A DNA stretch of 64,000 bases from Brachynemurus nebulosus (GCA_035578155.1 JAPWDM010000007.1:36492413-36556412), one strand, 5' to 3'. Positions 1 through 11,446 are shown, numbered from the stretch's first letter. A program made the numbers and translations. The notes: a model not told the origin generated them from the sequence alone.

Positions 1-673
1 ATATAGGTTATGTATGGGTATTTAGCAGGATCTGTAAAGTTTTCAATGTAATTTTAGCAGGATTTGAAAATTATATTTCAGTTGTAGATTTCTTTAGTAA
101 ACAGTTAAAATTACAACAAAAAATGTTAAGGGGCATGCCTTGTTGCATTTAAGAATTAATGGTCCTAAAAAATCAAAAAATTCGAAAAGTGCATTTAGTA
201 GATTTTGATACTAGGCGACACATTTATCTAATTTATATGATCGGACAAGTGGTCGAAAAGTGACATTTCATATTACACGACCTTAAAATTAGTGGCAGAG
301 GGAGATAAATTTTTTTACGACCACATCCGGTATATTAATAAGGACCAACACCAAAGTGTATTCTCTAATAATAGTTTAGTTTATTATATAAGTGCTTTTA
401 AGCATAATTTTCGTTTATATTAAATTGTTTAATTCAATTATGAAACAAAGTTCAGCGTTTGTGTTTGAACAATTGTGACAGAAGTGGTAATATCTTTAAA
501 TACCTATGATGTCATTCCTGTTTATACAATACGTAAGACCTATCGTAATATAGTAGCAATAGTAAGGAAGGTATGAGCCTAGTTTTCTGAACACGGTATA
601 GATTGTATGTATTTATTTGGAAAATAGACGATTCCAAAATATAAATTGAAATATTACTATTAGTAAATAAAAA
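1..673. other. AT-rich non-coding DNA with one satellite-core copy
   Basis: No open frame with coding character is visible. The only recognisable item is one copy of a dispersed satellite-like core near 246-282 (AAGTGGTCG, then GACATTTCATATTACACGA), described with the arrays at 14.9 and 30.5 kb. If the minus-strand gene continues leftwards, this is intron. Confidence 0.6.
246..282 (+). repeat. Satellite-like core, single copy
   Basis: AAGTGGTCG followed by GACATTTCATATTACACGA matches the conserved part of the tandem units at 14.9 kb and 30.5 kb. Only one unit is recognisable here. Confidence 0.7.
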
Positions 674-767
674 CACTTTACTTTGCAAAATATCACTTTT
701 ATTGAATATAGAAATTCTTATGACATGTTTCGGTCAATTGTGTAAAGATTACATTCAGATACATGCC
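674..767 (-). repeat. Inverted-repeat arm (tail) of Penelope-like fragment
   Basis: The reverse complement of this stretch matches 1165-1273 nearly base for base. Differences are a short deletion (about 15 bases) in this copy and a few substitutions. On the minus strand it lies downstream of the GIY-YIG-like coding fragment, the place of a 3' untranslated tail. It keeps CCGAAACATGTCAT, the distal half of a hammerhead-like motif, but the deletion removed the proximal half. Confidence 0.75.
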
Positions 768-812
768 TATTTATTCTAAATCTTATAAATTGTAGCAATG
801 CATGATGGGAAA

Positions 813-1169
813 TTAGTGGGAATAGAGGTAGTAGTGAGCGGAGTCAAAAACAAGGAAAACAAGTTTAGGTGAGTTAGAAACATGTGACGTATAAAACAAA
901 TATAGTAGGAAATACAGTCGTATACAAAAATTATAAAATAAAGTAGAATTGTAAATATCGGCATAATCATTTAAAAGTAATTCAGAATTGCGTTTGTAAA
1001 TTTCTATTGCTTCTAAAATATTTAGTCTGGGTCCTTTATTTGTTTCGTGTAAAACTGTAACGTTTCTCTTCGGTATGTGTCCTGTGTCTATTAAATGTCT
1101 GGAAAAAGCGAATTCAGATTTTTTATTTCTGAAGCATCTAAAGTGATCGGCTCTGCGGGTTCCAGGCAT
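813..1169 (-). pseudogene. Penelope-like retroelement, C-terminal GIY-YIG endonuclease fragment
   Basis: The first ~70 residues resemble the end of Penelope-like element polyproteins, the part of the GIY-YIG endonuclease domain after the catalytic tyrosines. Recognisable pieces are DHFRCFRNKKSEFAFSRHLI, the TGH turn, and KGPRLNILEAIEIYKRN. In this family that pattern reads roughly 'hx..hl.xxH' followed by 'KG.rlN.lE..EIYk'. The reverse transcriptase and the N-terminal part of the endonuclease are absent: the frame runs straight into the inverted-repeat arm at 1165. The last ~45 residues are hydrophobic and look like read-through of the 3' tail. This is therefore a 5'-truncated, non-functional copy. 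Naming is by motif recognition only, with no alignment. Confidence 0.7.
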
Positions 1170-1273
1170 GTATCTGAATGTAATCTTTACACATTTGAGA
1201 ATGGTTATATTGACTGAAACATGTCGTAAGAATTTCTATATTCAATAAAAATGATATTTTGCAAAGTAAAGTG
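1165..1273 (+). repeat. Inverted copy of the Penelope-like tail at the 5' break
   Basis: This is the longer of the two inverted arms (partner 674-767). It contains TTGAGAATGG, a weak stem, then ACTGAAACATGTCGTAAG. The spacing is that of the hammerhead-like motif seen in Penelope-like terminal repeats. The arm abuts the truncated coding fragment head-on. Confidence 0.7.
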
Positions 1274-1540
1274 TTCCGAACGTACCGAAAAATAGGATGA
1301 ATCGGAACATATTTAAATGGTTTATGACAAACTGAAATACACCCAGCTACAAACTTGTTAATTACAATAGCTACAAGAAATTATTGTTTTATTTTTCTTC
1401 TTCACATCTTACGGTGTTTGAATATTTCTAGAATGATCCTAATCGTATCTCCTGATATTTTCTAAAACTGATTCACGTTAAACCAAAAGCAGTTTGGTTC
1501 AAATAACAAAGTTATTTTATGACGTCATATTGCATAGTTA

Positions 1541-1844
1541 AAATACCCCTGTCGCAGCATCTTGCATAACATAGCGAATTTCCGTTTATAAAAGTTTTTC
1601 TTGGAAACTAGTTGACATAGAATAATAGTTTAACAACCTTTTTTATGCGATTTTTCCTCCTCTTTCCAATGGTGTAAAAATATATCACAAAAAATTTTGA
1701 ATAAGGGGAAATTTTGGCGAAAAACTAATTTTATTCACCAAAATTTCCAAAGAAACCATGTTCCGAGCATCGGACGTGTCTGGTTAACGAAGTCGTCCAA
1801 CGGTTTAGGACTTCCAATATTTTCATCAAATTCCATAAACGTAA

Positions 1845-1925
<81 letters not shown>

Positions 1926-2030
1926 CGGTTTCTAGGGACCTCGAAACAAATTTCTGCCATAGTCCCGGACTCAAGTCGCGTCATGACAGTGGCTGTAGTA
2001 GCTGAATTCTATTCTGGAAATTCGCTAAAA
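1541..2030 (+). repeat. Dispersed repeat, copy A (interrupted by a (TA)n-bearing segment)
   Basis: Matches the reverse complement of 32183-32495 over its whole length: AATACCCCTGTC, then TTTCCGTTTATAAA, then CTTTCCAATGGTGTAAAA, then CCATGTTCC, then CATAGTCCCGG, then GGAAATTCGCTAAAA. Between GGACGT and CCATAGTCC this copy has roughly 180 extra bases that include (TA)n. The repeat ends 11 bases before the first intron base downstream of the exon at 2042-2239. Confidence 0.8.
1848..1923. repeat. (TA)n microsatellite
   Basis: An uninterrupted TA dinucleotide run of 76 bases. Frames that read YIYIYI through it are artefacts. Confidence 0.98.
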
Positions 2031-2041
2031 TCAAGTCTTAC

Positions 2042-2239
2042 CTGTTCGTATGGTTACAGCCTAGTTTAAACGTTAGGGGTGGTTGTGAATGGTGATTACT
2101 GTTTGAAGAGCCTCCGGTGCCGGTGTTATATGCACTTGAAGAATCCCCATCTGCTGCGGCCCCTTCACCGCTTCCACTACTTCCTGCGGAAACACTCTTG
2201 CTACGTTTTTTCTTGTCCATTGAAACGCCACCACCAGTA
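2042..2239 (-). CDS. Internal exon of a minus-strand gene, Ser/Gly-rich (possible PDZRN3-like)
   Basis: On the minus strand a 198-base open segment is bordered by TTTGTTTAAGCAG before and AACAG then GTAAG after, both good splice sites. It enters and leaves in phase 2, so the one base at its start completes the AG left by the exon at 15640-16025, giving a serine. The 65 full codons contain a basic stretch (MDKKKRSKS), a Ser/Gly/Ala run, DGDSSSAYNTG, and an Asn/His-rich end (NSNHHSQPPLTFKLG). DSSSAYNT followed shortly by PLT is a motif I associate with the region after the PDZ domains of PDZRN3-type E3 ubiquitin ligases (DSSSAYNTAESCRSTPLT in vertebrates). That assignment is from memory. The splice borders and phase are seen directly. 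No downstream exon is evident in the remaining 2 kb. Confidence 0.75.
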
Positions 2240-5200
2240 CTGCTTAAACAAAAGGTGTTGTTATGTAACAATTAGCATAAATTTTGTTGAAAAAGTGTTG
2301 CCTGACGGTTTTTTGAGATTTGGAAAAGTATCATTTCGGGGTGCTTTTGATCGGGCTGGAGGTTGCTCACACTTGTGCGTTTGTTATTACTATTTTTTAA
2401 ACGATATTTTTTGTTGTTGAATCATGGTTGGATAGATGATACAGGGTGACGATGGTAGCTTTGGTTATTTACGAATTATAATCGTAATCACACCAAAATA
2501 CCCTGAATTAAAGGTTCCTGTAGGATACAAAACCAATTACTTAAGTACGCTCAAATGTCTAAAACGAATTTGATGAAATTTACCCTGAATTAACACACAG
2601 GTTAATTATATATTGACTGAAGGTTCTTGTGGGATACAAAATCAATTACTTAATAACACCGAAATGACTGAACCGAATTCGATGAAATTTGATATTCGGA
2701 CAGAATTTTTAGGTTCATACTAAAAACTAAAGGTGTCTACTGTTATCAGTGTTACTGGTCCAGAATCCACACGAATTGGGATATAATTTTTTTTTGGGAG
2801 GTGTATTATAAACTTGGTGGATTTAGATAACGAACGAGTTGATCTGTAATAATAAAAACGTGAACGGAGAAACGGCCCCTTTCAAGAGAGTAAACTAACG
2901 ATTAATTTTATTCAGATTTCGATATTCAAACAATATTCAATGAATAGACATGTCGAATATTTAAAGAGAAAATATTAAGCACTTCATACTTCCTACTCTG
3001 TATTATATTTTAAATCGTACTGAAAGTTAAACAGCCATAATCCCTACTTATACACAACCCTTTTCAAACTGTAATTGAATATTCTATTTGATGTAAATCA
3101 ATATAAATTTTTATTTATATAAATATTTAAAATCAATTTATAATTTTAACCCTTCAATAATATTGACAATCGGAGTATGGGTGGTTTGAATGTTATCGAA
3201 TTTGAGACTTCTACGTAGAGTAAGCTTCATTGGAGTCCAATTAGTGGACGACGTAAAAAAGAAGTTTGAATTATAAACAATTTTTTTAATAATTATGGGG
3301 TGTTTTAGCGTTACGTAAAAATATTTCTGTTGGACTGTAAGAAGTGTTACGCAATAAAATAAAGTACAATCCTGTTTTTAGCAGTCTAGTTGGCAACGCT
3401 ACATAAAATTGTCCGGAGAAGATTGATCTGACTGACTTTATGTTGACAACTTTATGACTAATACTTAAGGTAGTTGAAAAGTTTCTGTATCTAACTTTGT
3501 GAAATACTTTTATCCTTTAACACCACATACAAAAAATACATATTACTTTTCGGTGTGTTCGAGTATGTTTTTGTTAGTGTTGAGTTCATCTCACATTCGA
3601 CAATTTCTTATATTTATATAGAACAGAAAAAAACAACAACAAATCTTACTTGCCGCTTTGTTCAACACTACACGTTAAAACAAAGCACGTGTAGCACTTA
3701 CGTATAATTACTAAAACGTATTTTAAGTGAAGACAAGGAACAAGAAAACAAATAATTTTCCAAGACACTTTTCTTTGATTTGTTTGAATAATGTGCTGCT
3801 ACCGTAACGCCAAACATATGGAGAACCATACATACATACCTACATATAATACAGCCGTTTGTATAAAAGTAAGTGATGTTAGTAGTAATAGCGGTCGGGA
3901 TCAAGTCAGCGTACCAGTGGTGCGAGCGTTTGTACGTGCAATGGTGGGGATGAGAGTGGGGGGAGCGAGTATTGTATACATATATATGTGATACGGAGGT
4001 GTTTGTTGGTTGTTTGCGGTTGTTAAAGAGATAGATATTGTTCTAGAATAGATGGCTGATATGTCTGATTAATATTCGACATAGTGAATGTCGGTGTTGT
4101 CATTGATAAATTGCTACCCCCACCATCTTGAGAGGCTCACTCGGAACACTCGGAAAGGTATACGAGTACACGAAGTGGGCACGATGAAGTGTTCGTGTGT
4201 ATGTGTTATTATTTACCTCACAGAAACTTTAACTATTCATCAATTTTATGTTTTCAAAATGTGTATACATATTTGTTCCTTTTTCATTTTCTCTATTGCT
4301 GTTTTTTTGGTTTGTCCGTCCATACATTTTTTTTATGTTTGAGCATGAATGAGCAGCTTTTAAATTCATAATATTTATGTCAAAATAATATGGTTTTAAC
4401 GAAATTTTTCAAAACATTCCTGTTTATTTTATAATTATCTACATATTTCATTTTTTTCGTGTTGCATATTATTTCGTATGTCGGATGCAGATGTTACGTG
4501 CCATATTGTGTATTGTGGCTTTTTGAAAGTAAGAAAACGAAAGAAAAAATAACACTTCAAAAATGTGAATTCAGTTTGAAAAGGACGATTTTCATTCAAT
4601 ACGAACCTAAAATGTTTTATAATTATACATAATGACGAAAGAGTAAGAATGGAAGATAAATTTTAAGGGTTGGTAAAGAAGTGTCAGTTTTAATAAAAAG
4701 CAATAACGTCGATAAAAAAGATTATTTGTGTAGTATTTGTTGGTAGCAATTGCCAGAAGTAATTCCCAAGACCAGTGACGTTACTAGATTCATTGTGTCT
4801 TGGAGGGATTTTTGTCCAAACCCTCTCCCACACACAGATTCCTTCTTACCCTTTCCTCTTTCACACTTGAACGATTTCATCGACCATCGCTAGTTTAGCA
4901 GCAAAAAAATTTCCAAAATCGTAAATTTTTTACTTACAAGGGGGGAGGAATTGTGGTAGTCGAATACTTGAGGAATACTTTTTTTCTTTCAATCTTCTCG
5001 TGGCGTTGTAGAAATTTTTTGCCTTTTTTGCCGTGTTCCCGGAAGCGATTACCACTCTATTGTAATTACATCCACTACTCCAAACTACACCTACAGGTTT
5101 TTTGCTTACATCGATTCTCCTCTGACCCTTGTTTTAACAATGGTGTTAAGAAAATTTGATTGAATTCGTTAAATATTTTATTCTGCCTCATTTTTACAAT

Positions 5201-5362
5201 TTCGTAGTTTTAATAAACGAAATCCTTATAAATTCGTGATTTCTGTTATTGCATGAGATAGTCTATCGTCGATCGAGACTTGATCGCTTTGTAATAGTCA
5301 GTGTCGGATATTACGCAATTTAAGAGACAGTGTCGGTTTTCAAAAACTATTATTTTTTTAAC

Positions 5363-6622
5363 TTAGGGTTGACCGGGGTAATTATGAATGGATTTTCATG
5401 AACTGAGATAAAAGCGTTGTTTTAAGTATTTTTTATTTTATATATCACATTATGGTTGATTTATTTTTAATTCTACCTTATTCGGGATGCACTACACAAA
5501 TTTTGAGCAAATTCGTATGAAAAACCAAAATTTTATAAGCCATTCAGATTTCCCCGGTGCGGTTTTGCAAATCTTATGATTTTCGGGGTAAAAGTGAATG
5601 CCATCAGAAAAATTATTTAGAATTGATTACAAGAGAAGTGAGGTACATCAGAGTAAAGCCCAACTCAAATTCTTCACATTTACTCCATTTTATTTAATGC
5701 AAGTTACGCATACCTCAAATTTGTACAAAAAATCAAAGTTAAATAAAAATAACAAAAATTGTAGGAACAAATTTATTACAAGCTCAAAATGATATTTTGA
5801 TTATATTTTGTCATTTTATCATATAAAAAATCAAAAAATTACATGAATTTCACACAAAAACAAGGAAAATGAGACTTTTTCAAGGAAATACAGTTAGTTT
5901 AGATGAATAAAAAACAACAATCTATTAGGCCTAATACTGTAAACGAAAAAAAAATGGTTTTGTGTTAATCCTATTGCCCTTGGACACTCACAGAGACATT
6001 GAAACAAGTAATTTTTCTGTTTTTGTAAGTTGTTATTCGATACGGGAGCACAGCAATGATTTCGTAGATTGATACACAAAACATCGCTCTTTACACATTT
6101 TTTTTTGTATTGTCTGTACAACGGAAACTTGTACAATAAGGTCACCAGCACCTTCATCAACATTTTCAACTCTGAAAAGGACACTACTGAAATTTTTGAC
6201 CGAATGGGGGCATTTGTGAACGACGTTCACAATTACCCCACAATTTTAAAATCATGGGGTAATTGTGAATTGGTGATACATTGTCCAATTTCTTTAGCAA
6301 TTAATAAGGAACCCTCTCAGGGTTTAGACCACTTCTTTAGAAGTACTTTTAACCATTTCTTACCTCTTAAGAAAAGAAAATGTATTTAAAAAATTTTTTT
6401 GAGGATTGGTTGAAGTAAGATACACAAATTTTTGCAAGGGTTTTTTCAAAATGAAAAAAAAGATACTAATGCTTGGAGAATTCTTATGAAATTTTAATAG
6501 GATATTAAGAAAGGACAGAAAAACATACTAAGAGTTGATTTTTAACAATATTAGTGTTATTTTAGAAATTGTAGGCGCCGTTCACAATTGCCCCAATTCA
6601 CAGTTACCCCGGTCAACCCTAA
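5363..6622. mobile_element. Unclassified DNA element with TTAGGGTTGACCGGGGTAA inverted ends
   Basis: The left end TTAGGGTTGACCGGGGTAA is matched inverted at 6604-6622 (TTACCCCGGTCAACCCTAA). The motif GGGGTAA..GTGAA recurs inside in both orientations (near 5585, 6206, 6226, 6255, 6580 and 6598), as expected if it were a transposase-binding or structural repeat. No transposase is recognised. A 106-residue frame at 6069-6389 has no motif I know. No clear target duplication is visible. Likely a non-autonomous DNA transposon. Confidence 0.7.
6226..6269. repeat. Perfect 15-bp inverted repeat inside the 5.4-6.6 kb element
   Basis: TTCACAATTACCCCA (6226-6240) and TGGGGTAATTGTGAA (6255-6269) are exact complements around a 14-base loop. 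Confidence 0.9.
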
Positions 6623-7821
6623 TCCCTAGAATTATGAAAAATTCTGGTTACTGAACTACAAAATCCGGACTTGTCGAATTTCTTTTTTTTTTAATATTAA
6701 AAATATATTTTAAATAATACTGACCTGTGATAAATGATAAATGGGATACCTGTACAAGACATTATGATTCGCGGTGAGTAGTGTAGCGGACGTAGCTACA
6801 ACATGAATACACTACAACCGGCTCCGGTGCGAATCAGCGTGGTGTGAGTGAAATAAGCAAGCAATAGAACGGTGTAAAGTAATCATAAACCCGGCCATTG
6901 GGACCCGGTGCTCATCTCACATGAATAATTTAGAATTTTTCATGATTTATATAAAAAGTTGAAAAAAAAAATTATTATATGTATTTTATTATACCCTTCA
7001 GAGAGTTTTAGAAATATTCGCTTCGAGGTGTTTACATACTATCTTCTGGGAATATGTCTATTACATATTTTTATTCGAGCAAAATTTACTGGAACACGTC
7101 GACTGAATCCGAAATGAGAAGGTTTTTTCGTTACTTGTTCGGTTTGTTTAAATCAATTTTTATACATTTTTTTTTTTTATATTGTTACCGTACAAAAGGT
7201 TTCAAAAATTGATTGATTATGTTGGGGCCTTTAATATTAATGAAGAATTTACATCAACATGTAAATTACCCTTACAGCTTTACAATATACACCGGTTCAA
7301 TGTATATGTTAAAAAAAGTTTTTACTCCAACTAATCAAGATTAGAAAATATTCTCATTAATTCGTGCTTGGGTAAAGGATAATATGATATTTTAGTGATG
7401 CCTTGTTTAATAAAAAAACAATTTTTTGAAATTTGTTTTTTTTTTTTCTTTTTTAAATTCTGAATCGATTAAAAAAAACAACGCTTGTGGTCACTTTTTC
7501 AATTTCCAAGCGTCTTCTTAGAGGTAACTCGGTAGCTTATGTTAACTATTCACTAATACCTAATTTCCATATTTTATTTTTAATTGGAGAGTTTTGGAAC
7601 GTTTTGTATATTTATTTTGTTCATAATATTGTTTTTTCAAAATGTATCTTTTTTCAGGAAAATTAATCTGAAACTATGTATAAAAATGTAATATGAATAT
7701 GCGTTTACCAATGGAAAATTTAATTAAAATATAGACGATTTTTTAATCGTTAAACGTTTCTCAATGGCTACAGTTTTTCCACAATTTTCGGGATAAGGCA
7801 TCCGAAAGACGTAGGAATCAT

Positions 7822-7900
7822 GGAGGTGTGAAAGACAGACGGACAGATGGATATGACGAAATGATAAGTGTTTCAAGAATGTTTTTCGGAACCCTAAAAA
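7822..7900 (+). repeat. Dispersed repeat tail (GACGGACAG..ATGACGAAAT..CGGAACCCTAAAA)
   Basis: GGTGTGAAAGACAGACGGAC, then ATATGACGAAAT, then TTCGGAACCCTAAAAA. Similar strings in the same order occur at 16278-16345 and around 50350-50400. The type is common as the end of insect repeats, but I cannot name the class. Confidence 0.55.
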
Positions 7901-7996
7901 GCTTTAACGGAATCGATTTTCGTAAGTCCCAATTTTGATGTAATCTCCACATTTTGGAAATCCTAAGGTTGTATACTATCGTCTTCTCTTACTTAC

Positions 7997-8062
7997 GTCT
8001 TTCTCTTTCCCTCTGATTCCGGAATCCGGTTCAGATTGGACTCGCGATTGCATAATGAACAC
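7997..8062 (-). CDS. Candidate 66-base cassette exon of the minus-strand gene
   Basis: On the minus strand this segment follows AATCTAATCAG and is followed by GTAAGT, a consensus donor. It is 66 bases long. If entered in phase 2 it stays open and leaves in phase 2, reading CSLCNRESNLNRIPESEGKR. It could therefore be spliced in or out between the exons at 15640-16025 and 2042-2239 without changing frame. The phase-0 frame is also open, so openness alone proves little in so short a segment. The acceptor has a weak pyrimidine tract. Treated as a possible alternatively spliced exon. Confidence 0.4.
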
Positions 8063-8250
8063 CTGATTAGATTTTCGCAAAATTCGTACGATTCCTTTTT
8101 TGTTTATATGACAAAACAATTATAAAAGGACTAATTGGTGAAATTTTAAAACTGATGAATCGGACTCTAACTACATATCTACTGGGAGATTGATAGTGTG
8201 GCCACGCCCATCATACATCGCTTTCGGATGTTTTGTTTTAAACGTTGATA

Positions 8251-8721
8251 TTAACACTTTCAGTCCCATGGCTTCGGCATCCAAAACCAAACAAAACATC
8301 GTCAGAGGCCGACCGCGATCAGTATTTAGAATAATAAACAAAACACTTAAAAATATTTATAAAAAGATTTTATATTATATATTTTTATAAAAATAATTTA
8401 TTATATACTACGTACCGGACACTTTTCATTTTTTGTACATATAAATATACATAATATGTTTTATCATCAAAATATCTAGGCTTCATCTTTTATTTACAAT
8501 AATATTTTTATCCACATATGTATCTATGTGTGTGTTGTTTGCCTGTATGTATATGTGTGTTACTCATCTTTTGACCTGCATAAGTAACACACATACATGT
8601 TGAATCCTTTAGTTTAGTGTTTTGTGGAATCATTTTATGTACTTGTTTACATAAAATTTGCTTAAAAATGTTGTCGGCTTCCGGGGAAGTTTCTGTGAAA
8701 GTGCTTGGGCCTCTGTGTTAA
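8251..8721 (+). mobile_element. TTAA-flanked MITE (piggyBac type), copy 1
   Basis: Bounded by TTAA at both sides (8251-8254 and 8718-8721). The ends are TTAACACTTTCAGTCCCATG and, inverted, TTAACACAGAGGCCCAAGCA. A second copy lies inverted at 27336-27790 and shares CCATGGCTTCG, AGGCCGACCGCGATCA and GGCTTCCGGGGAAGTTT. TTAA target duplication is the hallmark of piggyBac-type insertion. No transposase is present. Confidence 0.75.
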
Positions 8722-9669
8722 GTGTTAAGTTAACAAACTTTATAAACAGGCGATAAATTTCGAAAGTGACCATTTTTATTAATTAAAACGGTGATAGATA
8801 TTAAGGAATTATTATTAAATTTAATATCAATTTTCATAGTGAAAGACCTAAGTTACGCCCAGTAATCTACATTCATACATATGCCGACTATAATACATAT
8901 ATTGGTCAATATTCAGTGATATTGGCTTTCGAGTAATCCGTTTACATTGAGTTCGGGTAACAACAACGGCGGAAGGATTGTGTGATGATGGTGTGGCATA
9001 TTGATTGTGGTCAAAGGATATCAGCATTATTCCATGCCAACACTCATTGATCTAAACACTCTCCACTGGTGTCCTCTACAACAAGGATATGAAATGGTCC
9101 ATACTTACAGCTTATATGTATACAATCTCACCAAGTATACCCGCACGTCCCGCGTCCTGCACCCAACTCGCCAACTCAATTGTGACAAACTATCTAACAC
9201 CATTAGCTTGTTCGGCGATTCTATTAAAATGAAATAATCTGCTACTGTAGCATATCTTTGTGATTTGCCGTCCTTTATTAATACTATTCAAAATACGGTG
9301 TCTGGGAGGGCAGAGTTTCTAAACTGGTGTGTTGAGATACGGTAATATTTTTGAGGAAGATGGTCAAAGGTGCGTCCACTGTTAAAGGTTAAATACCAAC
9401 AGAAAAATCGAGATTCGTCTCAACCAGGAATCACATACAAACAGCTACTGTTTAGTATACGTGTTTAAAAATTAAAAACCGTTAACTCCGGCAGTTCAAT
9501 ATTGAATTTAAAAGAATTGAAAGAGTAACTCAATTGAGTTACATCAATATTTTTTGAGGAAATTGCATGTCTAGCTAATATACACTTATCGAATTTTTTT
9601 ACTTCTTTATGGTTTTGCTCTAAAAAAGTTGTAGTACTCCAAATATACTCTGGTGGCCAAACATTCGGT

Positions 9670-10232
9670 TAGGGTTTCCGGTCTCTGGTCTGTGAATCGA
9701 TTCGAATCGTAAGACAAAAGATCGATGCAGGAGAAAATCGGCTTACAAAAGATCGATCTGACGAAAATCGATTCAATTTTGGTATTTACAGAAAATAAAA
9801 AAAAATATAAACATTTTAATGAAGTTTTCGTATTAAGTTTCTTAGGATAATCACAAATCACTTTCAAAAAAATTTTCAATTTCTTTGGAAGATGAATTGC
9901 TAAATTTAATATAAATAAAGTGGTTTCCAGTTTGCACTAAAAGTGCCACATGAATCCAAAATTTGATTCAATTTTCTATAAATGAATCGTAAAAGTGGTA
10001 CAATTATTCTACAGCATAAATAGTTAAAATATATTCTACAATAATTTGGAAAAATATTCTAATTTAAAGTCGAAAAGATCGATCTGCGATTCCGTAACTT
10101 TTTTACGATCGTTGTATCGATTTGGTCTCCAAAGAATCAATTTAAAAAATCGAAGATCGGCTCCACAAAAATCGAAGATCGGCTCCACAAAAATCGATTT
10201 TTGATAAAATCGAATCGAGATCGGAAACCCTA
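9670..10232. mobile_element. Non-autonomous hAT element with exact 8-bp target duplication
   Basis: CATTCGGT occurs exactly at 9662-9669 and 10233-10240. Between the copies the ends are TAGGGTTTCCGGTCTC and, inverted, TAGGGTTTCCGATCTC. An 8-bp duplication with TAGGG-type ends is diagnostic for hAT. The interior is AT-rich with many AATCGAT/AGATCGAT strings and no transposase frame. Confidence 0.88.
10151..10195. repeat. 22-bp unit in tandem duplicate within the hAT element
   Basis: CGAAGATCGGCTCCACAA plus AAAT occurs twice back to back, beginning at 10151 and 10173. Confidence 0.85.
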
Positions 10233-10873
10233 CATTCGGTATTCGACCAACGACCGAATAGGGTATTCGTTGTATGGCAAAAAGTGTTGCAAATAAACAC
10301 TTACGAAAATATTGGATGCCACTGTTTTAATTTAGTATGTACATATCTATGTCTATGTGTGTAAAGTTAAATCATTCGATTCAGAACGAATGCTTCCACT
10401 GACACCCTCACGGTATTCTTGATGAAAACCCTCGAACCGTGTATTACTCGAACAGAGATAAATAATATCTAAATCTTCTCTCGTGTTGTGAAAGAGAGAT
10501 TGGCCAAATATTAAATAAATAAACAGTTTGGTCGGATATCCGAAATTTATACTTCTTTATGTATATAGACCGGGAAGACCAATAGTCCTTTTAATGTTCG
10601 GCCGTTCGTCCCTGTCTCGACTCGTATCCCAAACGTTCATTTTCACTTAATATATTTCGAAAATTAAACAAATGTATTTGTACAAGGTAAATGTAGGGAA
10701 AGTGTAATATTTATTGCGTTTGGTATTAAAAGATATTTAACGGTTCTGAGAATTATATTTTCAAAATATTTTTTCATTCAGTTTTATAAGAAAAAATTTG
10801 GGCGGACAGTTCTAATCCCCATTGGGTGTCCTTAAAGACTACTGTACATAAATAATTTTTTTTGTCATTCCAA

Positions 10874-10949
10874 GGGGCTTCTCCCCACCCCGAGTCCCCG
10901 ACAGGAGCTTTGCCCCTTGCGCGCTGTATCCCGTGGGGGACTTCACCCC
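10874..10949 (+). repeat. Three phased GC-rich mini-hairpins
   Basis: GGGGCTTCTCCCC (10874), GGAGCTTTGCCCC (10904) and GGGGACTTCACCCC (10936) are each self-complementary and about 31 bases apart. They sit in a GC-rich patch of an otherwise AT-rich region. The origin is unknown, probably part of a repeat. Confidence 0.6.
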
Positions 10950-11446
10950 TCGTTAAACAAATGATATCATCATTTATTCTCGAGATCAGTGAGACGATAA
11001 ATATTTTACAAAAAGTTTTTAATTTCGTTTTTTTTTTATTATAAAAAACAAACCGCTAATTCGAATTTACTGAAAACTTGATCCGGTCCTCATTTTTTAA
11101 TTACGCATCTAATGAAATTAGGCCGGAGTTGATATCATAAGTTGTTCTCGAGATATGCCGAACGAACGGATTCGGATTCTAGTGACCTTATGCAGATATA
11201 TCCAAATTAGTGATTCGTAAAATCGGATCCATTACAATAACTCCCAATGGGATGTTAAAAAACTGACAACGCACACCGTTGTAGCACTTTTCTATCCTGT
11301 TTTTAGGCAGAGGGAAAGGAATAATAGTCAAAAAATTCGAGAACAGTCGGAAAAAATGCAATAATAAGATTGACACTGTCTTTTACATGGTGATCAATGA
11401 CAGAAATTACGAATGCCTAAGGATTTCGTTGTGAGAACTACGAAAT

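Larger units (their letters stand above)
2240..7996 (-). other. Intron between exon 2042-2239 and the candidate exon 7997-8062
   Basis: If the small exon is skipped, the intron runs to 15639. It holds the TIR element at 5363-6622 and a dispersed repeat tail near 7822-7900. From about 2430 to 5360, and from 6630 to 7800, I see only AT-rich DNA without a coding frame. Confidence 0.6.

Noticed and set aside
1697..2005. Open frames reading YIYIYI through (TA)n (also at 14.6, 55.5, 61.7 and 63.3 kb)
   Set aside because: They are made by the TA repeat itself and have no coding features.
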